This document shows positions 9,151 to 17,358 of a stretch of DNA of 64,000 bases, piece by piece. Origin of the DNA: Prosthecobacter sp. (GTDB taxonomy: Bacteria > Verrucomicrobiota > Verrucomicrobiia > Verrucomicrobiales > Verrucomicrobiaceae); the NCBI RefSeq assembly GCF_020439865.1, contig NZ_JAGRPF010000139.1, forward strand, positions 19,001 through 83,000, read 5' to 3'. The translations under genes and the position numbers were made by a program. The notes below the pieces were generated by a model. That model worked only from the letters and a program-made list of their open reading frames with translations. It was not told where the DNA came from and made no database searches. Numbering within the stretch: position 1 is the first letter of the stretch; every line of letters begins with the position of its first letter.

Positions 9151-10677
9151 ATGGCGCTGAGAATGGGAACCAGTATCACAGCATCCGCCGAAAACACGCC
9201 TGCCAGCGGTGTGCAGGTGACTCATTCCGGCGGTCTGTTTGATTCGCCGAATGGAAAGGTGGTTGGTCGTGTCGAGGCGATGATCGATACCGAACTTCCG
9301 GCTGAACTCAGAGAAACCGCTCGCGGGCTGCTGCGTGCGGTGGCCAACAAAGTCGCGGTTCCGGGTCATTTCGATGCCTTTTGCTGCCAGGCGTTTTCAA
9401 AACCTGAATGGGCTGCCGCGAGCAGTCCCCTGATTGCCGAGATGTTTGAGGAGGACGAGGATCAGCTCGCTGAGCTGGCACGAATCCCCGATCTCGTCAT
9501 CGAGATGGGCAGCGGTCAGGTGAACGTGACATGCATGGTGGCTTCGCGCTGGGCCGCGAGAGGGGAGACACACCGTCTTTCAAGGCTGGCCGATGCCATT
9601 GTGGCATCGCATGCGTCGAAAAACACATGTGCGGTCGATGTGATGCTGGCGTTGGCCGCGACTCTGGCTGTGACCCGTTTTTCGCGTGCGGAACAATTGT
9701 ACAACGCCGCATTGCCGCTGGCTGGCGAGGAACATCAGGAGGCGCTTGGAGATGCCAGACGCTGGCTGGCGGCAGGGCGCGTTGTTTGCAGTGCATCGCA
9801 GGAACAACGGGACTTTTGGGACATTCGCCTGAGGAAACCAAGAACGAACTGGTCCTGGCAGAGCAAGGAGGAACGTGAAGCGCTCGATATGCTGTCCGAG
9901 CGCCTGAGCACAAACACGGAGGGAGCTGATGTATTCAAGGCGGTGCTGCCCGAGTGCTGGTGGGAACTGGCACTGAAGTGTGCTCATCTTCAGGAAAAAA
10001 TGTCCTTGGCGGCGCAAAAGCCGGCTGAAGAAAAGATGAACGTAGCTGCATCCCCTCGGATGCCTGTGGAGAATGTCTCGACTTTCGATGTGTCTGTGAG
10101 AGAAGCTCGCGTTCACTCCAAGGCTGGTCCGTATGCACGGTTTGTATTGGGCTGGATTTGCGGCAGCATGGCCATGGTGCTCACTGTTCTGGTCCTTCCG
10201 TCGGAGGTTATCAGTCGCATTCTGAATGCTTTTAGAACATCGGAAGTGCAGCCCTCAGTGGTCAAGACACCCGAGGAAATGGAGGCTTGGAGAGGGGAAA
10301 TGATGAAGAAAGTGGCTTCTGAACTGACGCAGTTTGCGCCTCAGCATGCAGCGGCAAAGTCGGGTATCTGGAGGGAGAATGAGCAGTTGCTTTCTGGCCG
10401 CAGTCAGGAGTTGCCGGAATCGAGTGCGGAGTACATGAAATTTTTGGTGTGGCTGCATCTGGATCCACCTCAGGACGAAGAAGTTCGAATTCATGTTTGC
10501 AGCTTGCTGTTGAATCGAGTGAAAGCAGATGCCATCTCATTGTGGGAACAATTAGTTTATCCGGGCTCCGCAAATGCTGCAGCGATCAGGAAGGCAGCTG
10601 GCGAGGCGCTGACCGACTCAAGCTATCACTGGAACGATGAGGAACTTAAGCGCCTCAGATCTGTCGCTGAGGGATAG
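9151..10677 (+). CDS. Single-pass membrane protein of unknown family
   Basis: A 508-residue protein I do not recognise. Residues ~1-320 are soluble and mostly helical, with TPR-like Ala/Leu patterns around ~160-220. One hydrophobic segment at ~330-351 (FVLGWICGSMAMVLTVLVLP) is the only membrane span. The C-terminal ~150 residues are helical and end in a HEAT-like stretch, EVRIHVCSLLLN...AAAIRKAAGEAL. A similar stretch ends the one-TM protein at 39.6-40.8 kb. No Shine-Dalgarno precedes 9151; ATG at 9163 is an alternative. It lies upstream of, and points the same way as, the double-pseudokinase gene and btubAB. Confidence 0.7.
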   Translation: MALRMGTSITASAENTPASGVQVTHSGGLFDSPNGKVVGRVEAMIDTELPAELRETARGLLRAVANKVAVPGHFDAFCCQAFSKPEWAAASSPLIAEMFEEDEDQLAELARIPDLVIEMGSGQVNVTCMVASRWAARGETHRLSRLADAIVASHASKNTCAVDVMLALAATLAVTRFSRAEQLYNAALPLAGEEHQEALGDARRWLAAGRVVCSASQEQRDFWDIRLRKPRTNWSWQSKEEREALDMLSERLSTNTEGADVFKAVLPECWWELALKCAHLQEKMSLAAQKPAEEKMNVAASPRMPVENVSTFDVSVREARVHSKAGPYARFVLGWICGSMAMVLTVLVLPSEVISRILNAFRTSEVQPSVVKTPEEMEAWRGEMMKKVASELTQFAPQHAAAKSGIWRENEQLLSGRSQELPESSAEYMKFLVWLHLDPPQDEEVRIHVCSLLLNRVKADAISLWEQLVYPGSANAAAIRKAAGEALTDSSYHWNDEELKRLRSVAEG

Positions 10678-11024
10678 CCAAAAGCTTGATTGAAGAGTGT
10701 CTCTGTAGAGCGAAAGCCACTAGGCTAGTCGAAAAATGACCACTGGCTCGCATTATTGAGAATCCCAAGTCTTCTTCGATGGAAATGGTTTTGAAAAAAA
10801 CGTTGGACTGAGTTCTATTCTTTTGATTGCGAGTGTATTGATGTTGTATTCAGTAAAGTTAAACTAAAGTTCTGAGTTTTTTACAGGTATAAAATTACCA
10901 GATTTTTCAGAATGTTTTTGCATTTTTGAGCCACAACCCTTAGAATTTAAAATATGAGCGTGAGGTTGTTGAGCGAATTACGCATTCGGAAACAACCTGC
11001 CTGCATGGTTTATTTATTTCTTCT
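10678..11024. other. AT-rich spacer with possible promoter elements
   Basis: This gene-free stretch of 347 bases is markedly more A/T-rich than its surroundings, especially 10780-10960. It includes TATAAAAT at 10888-10895 and several TTGAT-type hexamers. No ORF or strong terminator is present. It most likely carries the promoter of the double-pseudokinase gene and possibly a regulatory leader. Confidence 0.45.
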
Positions 11025-13523
11025 ATGATCGAGGAACTTCAGCAATTCGGCAGCCTGTCTGTGGCCCATCGGACCGGGGGAGCTCCCGTGGAATTGATGC
11101 GTTCCAAGGACGAGGTGGTGTTTCTGGCTTTTGATAATCGCATTCGTCGGCTGGTGGAGTTGCACGTCCTGCGTGGAGGGAACACACTTGACTCGGCAAT
11201 GAAACGTTCGGCTTTTGACCGGGCGCGACAAGCTTCGGAGATTCGTGGCCATGCATTTATGCGCATCCTTGAGGTCGGAGAAGACCAAGGATTGGTCTAT
11301 TATACCAGTAATCTCAATGATGGAGAGTTTGTCGAGGACTATACCAAAAGACGAGGGGCTGTGGCTCCAGCGACGGCGCTTGCGATGGTTTATCAGCTGC
11401 TGGACGACCTGCTGCAATTGAAGGGGTATAACCGTCTTGTATCCCGCATGCATCTGGATCGTGTTCTGGTCACGACCTTGGAAGATACGTTCCTGCAACT
11501 GCGCGTGTTTGATTATGGATTGTCTCAGCTGGATGCCGGTACCGAGGCGCAGAGCGGTACCCGTTTGGTGGTGGAGGCCTGCCGGCTCATATTCCTTTTG
11601 CTGACAGGGCGGCCCTATGCCGGCGAGAACCCTGATCGCTTTCCTTCGCTGACTCAACTGCCAATGAGCCTGCGTACCGCTGTGAGGGCGGCCCTGTCTG
11701 ACCCCGAAAATGCCCCTGCATCAATAGAGAAGCTTCGGGATGATGTCCGTGAGGCGTTCAGTGCGTTGTCTAGCAACATCAAGGCGCGTAATTTTAGAAA
11801 ACACCTTGTGGTGAGCGCCTCGCTGTTGCCACAATCTCAGTTGCAGGAACTGCTGTTGGAGAATGTGCCGGTTGAGACCATCTTGGGGACGCGTTTTCGA
11901 GTGGAAGATGCCGAGCATACCCGGCGCTATCCTTTCTCAATTCCGGCGATCAACACGAAGATCGAGCAGCCGGTGACGGTCCATCTGCTTCCTCCGTCTC
12001 GGATCGTTGAGAAGTCACGCTACGAAGCCGTGCCTTTGCAGATGTGGAGGTTCAATCCTGAACGGCACCCAAACATCCTGCGCTCTCTCAGTCTGTGGGA
12101 AAGTCCTGAATGGACCTTTTTGACCGAAGAGCGCGAACCGGGTTTCACGCTGAGCAGGCTGATGGCTGAGCGTATCACCTTGAATCCTGCTGAGGTGACG
12201 GTGCTGATGCGTCAGATTCGTGCGGGTCTGGAGCAGGCGGTGGAATGTGGTGTGCAGCGAGTGGACCTGCATCCTTCCAACATATTGCTGCGGGTGGGAA
12301 AAAACGGTCCCCTGCTGGCGCGAGAACTCGAGCGATTGATGCAGAAGCGGCTGGATGCGTGGCCTCCTTTTGTAGTGAAGCTGCGCCCGCACATGACGAT
12401 GCGGAGTCTGTATGAACCGCTCCTGGTAGATATGGATATCGCGGAAGGAGAGGTGCGAGAGGAACATTTACAAGACCGTGACTTCCGACACCGCTCGTTC
12501 GTGGCTCTTGCGGGTTATTTGCTGACTGGCGAGCGTCTAACCGGGGGAGTTCCGCAATTCCCGGAAACCGTCCCTGATACAGCCGCCACCTATGTGCGGG
12601 AATGTTTGGAGCTCACACGCCGTGCCGGCAAGACACCCAACCCAGGTGAATTCATTGATAAATTTGAGGGGTTGTTGTCCGCTCCTGTAGTTGATCTGGC
12701 TACGCGATTGAAAGGCGGTGCCGTGGCAATTGAGGAAATGGAAAGTGTTGGCTCGGTCTCTGATTTTGAAGATGACTGGAGCGATGACTCCTCAGATTCG
12801 GGAGACTTTGATGGTGACGGACCTTCACCCAACAGGATTGGCATCAAGGCGCACGATTTCAGTCCGTTGCTCAATCAGAAGCGAGGAACCCCTTGGGGGG
12901 CTCTGGCGGCGGCGGCGCTGGTGATTATTGGCATTGGAACTTGGATGCTTGTAGGAGGTGGAGACTCAGAGAAATCGGTTGTGAATTCGGAGGTTCCCTC
13001 CTTGGAAGCCGAAGGGCCGGCAAGTGTCAAAAGCGAACCGAAGCCGTTGGGCGACACTCAGGTCGTTTTGACGCAGAAAACAACCACATCAGTGCAGGAC
13101 GGTCAGGATTCTCAGCGATCAGCGTCTCCCAAGCCTGAGGTTTCTTCCTCAACCAAAGCTCCAGCCAAACCTTATGGAGCGGGAATCGCCGTGGCCGTGC
13201 CAAATCCTGACAAGAAGCCGGCATTGCAAAGTCCTCCGGCGAGTGTCGTGTCAGGTGAAAAGAAAAAGTTAGAGCAGGCGGTCGCTGTCAACAGCGGGAG
13301 TGCTCCGGTCATCAGTACAGAACCAAAGCCGGCTGCTCCTGTGCAGCCGGCGCCCGTTGTCAAGGTTCCTGAAAAAGATCCCATCACCATTCGTCGTGCC
13401 ATCGTTCCTTCCAAAGAGGAAATTGACCGCATGAAACAAGGCCAGGTCGAAAACAGAACGGGGCAGTTGCCAGCCATGTCCACGGCATCGCCGTTGCCGC
13501 CGAAACGCAAAGAAAAGCCGTGA
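11025..13523 (+). CDS. Membrane protein with two degenerate kinase domains
   Basis: An 832-residue protein. Residues ~1-250 and ~285-550 each resemble the Ser/Thr kinase fold. In both, the VAIK lysine position appears to be His (H47 in VELHVL; H320 in VTVHLL). Domain 1 keeps a DFG-like D163-Y-G but has SRM for the HRD motif. Domain 2 keeps the catalytic-loop D414 and N419 (VDLHPSNILL) but has no DFG. Both keep the LLTGR/LLTGE helix-F-like region. An acidic linker (~577-600) leads to one membrane span (~625-645) and a Pro/Lys/Ser-rich tail of ~185 residues. The layout is that of bacterial transmembrane Ser/Thr kinases, but both domains look inactive. It ends 252 bases before btubA on the same strand. 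A scaffold linking btubAB to the membrane is inference. Confidence 0.75.
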   Translation: MIEELQQFGSLSVAHRTGGAPVELMRSKDEVVFLAFDNRIRRLVELHVLRGGNTLDSAMKRSAFDRARQASEIRGHAFMRILEVGEDQGLVYYTSNLNDGEFVEDYTKRRGAVAPATALAMVYQLLDDLLQLKGYNRLVSRMHLDRVLVTTLEDTFLQLRVFDYGLSQLDAGTEAQSGTRLVVEACRLIFLLLTGRPYAGENPDRFPSLTQLPMSLRTAVRAALSDPENAPASIEKLRDDVREAFSALSSNIKARNFRKHLVVSASLLPQSQLQELLLENVPVETILGTRFRVEDAEHTRRYPFSIPAINTKIEQPVTVHLLPPSRIVEKSRYEAVPLQMWRFNPERHPNILRSLSLWESPEWTFLTEEREPGFTLSRLMAERITLNPAEVTVLMRQIRAGLEQAVECGVQRVDLHPSNILLRVGKNGPLLARELERLMQKRLDAWPPFVVKLRPHMTMRSLYEPLLVDMDIAEGEVREEHLQDRDFRHRSFVALAGYLLTGERLTGGVPQFPETVPDTAATYVRECLELTRRAGKTPNPGEFIDKFEGLLSAPVVDLATRLKGGAVAIEEMESVGSVSDFEDDWSDDSSDSGDFDGDGPSPNRIGIKAHDFSPLLNQKRGTPWGALAAAALVIIGIGTWMLVGGGDSEKSVVNSEVPSLEAEGPASVKSEPKPLGDTQVVLTQKTTTSVQDGQDSQRSASPKPEVSSSTKAPAKPYGAGIAVAVPNPDKKPALQSPPASVVSGEKKKLEQAVAVNSGSAPVISTEPKPAAPVQPAPVVKVPEKDPITIRRAIVPSKEEIDRMKQGQVENRTGQLPAMSTASPLPPKRKEKP

Positions 13524-13775
13524 TCCCTGCCTTTGCTCGTTCTTCGATATTGCATCCGAGTCGACGTGGGATTCCTCACGAAAGAACGGAATTTACTTGG
13601 ACTCCCGCCGCACTCACAGGTAAAAGTACTCTTGTGGAGATGAGTGCAGCAAACAACGCCGCTTATGATTGGGACGTCCGGAGCACGCCGGATAGAAAGT
13701 CTGCGGCAGGGTGTGGCGGTCATCGTTCACGCATTTACACATCACATTAGAAACCGCGAAAACTAGGAGAGGCTG
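13524..13775 (+). promoter_or_regulatory. btub operon upstream region
   Basis: These 252 bases precede btubA. They contain an interrupted inverted repeat, CGTTCTT (13538-13544) with AAGAACG (13582-13588) and an inner CGTG/CACG pair, which could fold in a leader transcript. No consensus -10 is obvious. A possible weak pair, TTGGGA followed 18 bases later by TAGAAA, lies near 13670-13700. A strong Shine-Dalgarno, AGGAGAGG at 13765-13772, precedes the btubA ATG. Confidence 0.45.
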
Positions 13776-15191
13776 ATGAAGGTCAACAATACAATCGTCA
13801 TTTCAATCGGTCAGGCCGGCAATCAGATTGCCGCGTCTTTCTGGAAAACCATCTGCCAGGAGCATGGAATCGATCCGCTCACGGGGCAGACGGCCCAAGG
13901 GCAGCCCCCACGCGGCAACTGGAGCGCCTTTTTCACCAAGCTTGGGGAGTCAACTTCCGGCAGTTATGTGCCGCGCGCGTTGATGATCGATTTGGAGCCC
14001 AGCGTCATCGACAATATCAAAGCAACCTCGGGTTCATTGTTCAATCCTGGCAATCTGATCAGCCGGACGGAAGGTGCGGGTGGTAACTTTGCCGTCGGCT
14101 ATCTGGGTGCAGGCCGCGAGGTGTTACCAGAAGTGATGGGACGGCTCGATGCAGAAATCGACAAGTGCGACAATGTTGGCGGGATCATTGTTTTGCATGC
14201 CACGGGTGGTGGTTCTGGATCGGGCTTTGGTGCGCTGCTCATCGAGTCCATCAAAGAAAAGTATCCGGAGTTTCCTGTGTTGAGTTGTGCAGTGCTGCCG
14301 TCTCCGCAGGTTTCCTCGGTCGTCACAGAGCCTTACAACACTGTCTTCACGCTAAACACACTGCGTCGCTCGGCCGATGCATGCTTGATCTTCGATAACG
14401 AGGCGCTGTTCGAACTGGCGCATCGCAAATGGAGCATTGAAAGCCCCACTGTGGATGACCTGAACCTGCTCATCACCGAAGCGCTGGCTGGGTTGACTGC
14501 ATCCATGCGCTTCAGTGGTTTCCTGACTGTGGAAATCAGTTTGCGCGAGCTGCTCACCAACCTGGTGCCGCAGCCATCCTTGCACTTCCTTATGTGTGCT
14601 TTCGCGCCGCTGACGCCACCTGACCGTAGTAAGTTCGAGGAGATGGGGGTTGAAGACATGATCCGCAGTCTGTTCGACAACGACTCGGTTTTTGCCGCCT
14701 GTTCGCCCATGGAAGGGCGCTTTCTCAGCACTGCCGTCCTTTATCGTGGCATCATGGATGACAAGCCGCTGGCTGACTCGGCCTTGGCTGCCATGCGCGA
14801 GCAGCTGCCTCTTACTTACTGGATCCCGACCGCGTTTAAAATCGGTTATGTCGAGCAGTCTGGCATTTCGCACCGCAAGAGCATGGTTCTCCTCGCCAAC
14901 AACACGGAGATCGCTCGCGTGCTGGACAGGATTTGCCATAACTTCGACAAACTCTGGCAGCGCAAGGCTTTTGCCAACTGGTACCTCAACGAGGGCATGT
15001 CCGAAGAGCAGATCAATGCTCTCCGTGCATCCGCACAAGAACTCATCCAGAGTTATCAGGTTGCTGAAGAAAGCGGCGCCAAGGCCAAGGTGCAGGATAG
15101 CTCTGCCGACATCCCGCGTGGAACATCCGGTTCGGATGACAGCCGCAGTGGCATGAGCCTGCGCGATCTCGTTGATCGTCGTCGCGCATAA
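13776..15191 (+). CDS. btubA: Bacterial tubulin BtubA
   Basis: A 471-residue tubulin-family GTPase, far closer to eukaryotic tubulin than to FtsZ. Seen: the N-terminal SIGQAGNQIA loop (10-19), DLEP (72-75), the tubulin signature loop GGGSGSGFG (144-152), VTEPYN in the ribose/T5 region, and a T7 loop NLVPQPSLHF (262-271) very like the NMVPFPRLHF of beta-tubulin. Known family role: co-polymerises with BtubB, GTP-dependently, into narrow tubes ('bacterial microtubules') in Prosthecobacter. The start is set by the AGGAGAGG Shine-Dalgarno. The Ser/Arg/Asp-rich C-terminus lacks the acidic EEY tail of eukaryotic tubulins. First gene of btubA-btubB-bklc. Confidence 0.98.
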   Translation: MKVNNTIVISIGQAGNQIAASFWKTICQEHGIDPLTGQTAQGQPPRGNWSAFFTKLGESTSGSYVPRALMIDLEPSVIDNIKATSGSLFNPGNLISRTEGAGGNFAVGYLGAGREVLPEVMGRLDAEIDKCDNVGGIIVLHATGGGSGSGFGALLIESIKEKYPEFPVLSCAVLPSPQVSSVVTEPYNTVFTLNTLRRSADACLIFDNEALFELAHRKWSIESPTVDDLNLLITEALAGLTASMRFSGFLTVEISLRELLTNLVPQPSLHFLMCAFAPLTPPDRSKFEEMGVEDMIRSLFDNDSVFAACSPMEGRFLSTAVLYRGIMDDKPLADSALAAMREQLPLTYWIPTAFKIGYVEQSGISHRKSMVLLANNTEIARVLDRICHNFDKLWQRKAFANWYLNEGMSEEQINALRASAQELIQSYQVAEESGAKAKVQDSSADIPRGTSGSDDSRSGMSLRDLVDRRRA

Positions 15192-15226
15192 CAATATCAA
15201 ATCAGGCAACAGAGAAACAACAGTTT

Positions 15227-15232
15227 GGAGGA
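15227..15232 (+). promoter_or_regulatory. btubB ribosome binding site deciding a GTG start
   Basis: GGAGGA lies six bases before a GTG at 15239, which begins MREILSIHVGQCGNQ. That matches the conserved start of beta-tubulin-like proteins, so the non-ATG start is well supported. Confidence 0.85.
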
Positions 15233-15238
15233 ACACCC

Positions 15239-16516
15239 GTGAGAGAGATTTTGAGCATCCATGTCGGACAATGTGGCAATCAAATCGCCGACCGTTATTG
15301 GCGGTTGGTGCTTCGTGAGCATGGCCTGACCGAGGCGGGGACGCCGAAAGAAGGAAACACGTCAGCGGCCACCAATGCCAACTTGGAGGTCTTCTTCCAC
15401 AAGGTCCGCGATGGGAAGTACATTCCGCGTGCGGTGCTTATCGATCTCGAGCCCGGTGTCATTGCCAGGATTGAAGGGGGGGATATGGCCCAGCTCTTTG
15501 ACGAAAGCTGCATCATTCGGAAAATTCCGGGGGCTGCCAACAACTGGGCACGCGGTTACAATGTCGAGGGCGAACGGATTATCGACCAGATCATGAATGT
15601 GATCGACGCTGCGGTTGAAAAGACCAAGTCTCTGCAGGGATTTCTCGTCACACACTCGATCGGTGGGGGGTCCGGTTCTGGTCTGGGTTCGCTTATTCTG
15701 GAACGCCTTCGCCAGGCTTATCCAAAAAAGCGCATCTTCACTTTCTCGGTTGTTCCTTCTCCCCTCATCTCCGATTCCGCCGTAGAGCCTTACAATGCAG
15801 TTCTCACACTGCAGCGCATTCTCGATAACGCTGATGCCGCCGTGCTGCTCGACAACGAGGCGTTGTTCCGCATCGCCAAATCGAAACTGCATCGCAGCCC
15901 GAACTACATGGATCTCAATCACATCATTGCGCTCATCATGAGTTCGGTGACCGCGTCTTTGCGTTTCCCGGGAAAACTGAACACAGACCTCAGTGAGTAT
16001 GTGACCAACTTGGTGCCGTTCCCCGGCAATCACTTCCTCACGGCCTCCTTTGCTCCCATGCGGGCTCCAGGACAGGAAGGGCAGGTGAGAATCAATTTCC
16101 CAGACATCGCCCGCGAGACCTTTTCACAGGACAATTTCACTGCAGCCATCGACTGGACCAACGGAGTCTATCTTTCAGCTTGTGCTCTCTTCCGTGGGGA
16201 TGTGAAGGCCAAAGAGGTGGAGGAAAACATGGCGGCCATTCGTAAAGGGCTGAATTTTGCCAGCTACGTGCCAACTGGCGTGAAACTTGGTGTTGCCGAG
16301 ACGGCCCCCGAGGGCTTTGCGTCGAGCGGGCTTGCTCTTGTCAACCACACCGGCATTGCTGCTGTCTTCGAGCGCCTTATCACCAACTTTGACATCATGT
16401 TCGACAACCATGCTTACACGCACTGGTATGAGAGCAACGGCGTCAGTCGCGAGATGATGGCGCATGCACGCAATACCATCGCCAACCTTGCCCAGTCATA
16501 TCGCGACGCCAGTTAG
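15239..16516 (+). CDS. btubB: Bacterial tubulin BtubB
   Basis: A 425-residue tubulin-family GTPase and partner of BtubA. The N-terminus MREILSIHVGQCGNQIADRYW is strikingly like beta-tubulin. DLEP (69-72), the signature GGGSGSGLG (142-150), VEPYN and the T7 loop NLVPFPGNHF (257-266) are all present, so nucleotide binding and catalysis at the subunit interface should be intact. In studied Prosthecobacter species BtubB alternates with BtubA along each protofilament. Translation starts at GTG with a good Shine-Dalgarno. The gap to btubA is 47 bases with no terminator, and bklc follows after 47 bases, so all three are probably one transcript. Confidence 0.98.
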   Translation: MREILSIHVGQCGNQIADRYWRLVLREHGLTEAGTPKEGNTSAATNANLEVFFHKVRDGKYIPRAVLIDLEPGVIARIEGGDMAQLFDESCIIRKIPGAANNWARGYNVEGERIIDQIMNVIDAAVEKTKSLQGFLVTHSIGGGSGSGLGSLILERLRQAYPKKRIFTFSVVPSPLISDSAVEPYNAVLTLQRILDNADAAVLLDNEALFRIAKSKLHRSPNYMDLNHIIALIMSSVTASLRFPGKLNTDLSEYVTNLVPFPGNHFLTASFAPMRAPGQEGQVRINFPDIARETFSQDNFTAAIDWTNGVYLSACALFRGDVKAKEVEENMAAIRKGLNFASYVPTGVKLGVAETAPEGFASSGLALVNHTGIAAVFERLITNFDIMFDNHAYTHWYESNGVSREMMAHARNTIANLAQSYRDAS

Positions 16517-16563
16517 CCGTAGTCGGCTCGGTCCTGTTACCATTACCTAACTCAACCCCAATC

Positions 16564-17334
16564 GTGGATACTGCACTGGAGCGCCAAATCGCCTCCGCCT
16601 CCCGCAGCGTCGAGGAGGCGCGACGGCTCGCATATCATGATCCGGTCCGGGTGGGTGCTCTAGTGGAACAGATCAGTGTTTTGGCCGATTTGCGCCAGAA
16701 AGAGGGGGATTTCCGAAAAGCAGAGTCGTTGTATCGGGAAGCTTTGTTTCGTGCTCAGGAATTGCGCAGACAGGACCCCGACCTGCTCACAGGCATCTAT
16801 TCTCTGCTGGCACACTTGTATGACCGATGGGGGCGGATGGACAAGGCGGCGGAGTTTTACGAAAAGGCGCTCACCATCAGTGTCGACAGTGGTCTGGAAG
16901 ACAGTGACAAGGTTGCTACGATCAAAAACAACCTTGCCATGATTTTCAAGCAGATCCGCCAGTTCGAAAAGGCGGAGGGTTATTACTGCGAGGCGCTGGA
17001 GACTTTTCAGCGGCTCGATGGGGAACAGAGTTCACGAGTCGCCTCGGTCTATAACAATCTGGGCGTTCTCTATTACAGCAGTATGGATGTAGATCGCGCT
17101 CAGGCCATGCATGAGCGAGCGCTGGCCATCCGCCAAAACTTGAACGATAGCCAGATGGATCCGGCAGATCTCTCTCAGACATTCATCAATCTGGGGGCTG
17201 TATACAAAGCCTCCGGTGACTTTCAGAAGGCGGAGGCCTGTGTGGATCGCGCCAAGCGCATTCGGGCCGCGATGAACGGCTACCATCCGAACCCTCGCCG
17301 CTCAGCGTCTCTGTTGATCGACAAGAGCATGTAG
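16564..17334 (+). CDS. bklc: Bacterial kinesin-light-chain-like TPR protein (BklC)
   Basis: A 256-residue protein built almost entirely of tetratricopeptide repeats of the kinesin-light-chain type: DFRKAESLYREALFRAQEL, MDKAAEFYEKALTISVD, FEKAEGYYCEALETFQRL, VDRAQAMHERALAIRQNL and FQKAEACVDRAKRIRAAM, with NNLA/NNLG/INLG helix A motifs between them. In Prosthecobacter this gene is the third member of the bacterial tubulin operon, and its product has been reported to bind and stabilise BtubAB tubes and to interact with membranes. The start is a GTG at 16564 with no Shine-Dalgarno just upstream, unlike btubA and btubB. Confidence 0.93.
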   Translation: MDTALERQIASASRSVEEARRLAYHDPVRVGALVEQISVLADLRQKEGDFRKAESLYREALFRAQELRRQDPDLLTGIYSLLAHLYDRWGRMDKAAEFYEKALTISVDSGLEDSDKVATIKNNLAMIFKQIRQFEKAEGYYCEALETFQRLDGEQSSRVASVYNNLGVLYYSSMDVDRAQAMHERALAIRQNLNDSQMDPADLSQTFINLGAVYKASGDFQKAEACVDRAKRIRAAMNGYHPNPRRSASLLIDKSM

Positions 17335-17358
17335 GAGTCTTGGAACCTTCGTGAGGAG

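Noticed and set aside
11025..13523. Calling this an active Ser/Thr kinase
   Set aside because: Neither domain has the full Lys/HRD/DFG set, although each keeps part of it.
13520..13750. 76-codon GTG-started frame between the pseudokinase gene and btubA
   Set aside because: No Shine-Dalgarno and odd composition; it overlaps the upstream stop and looks like leader or promoter DNA.
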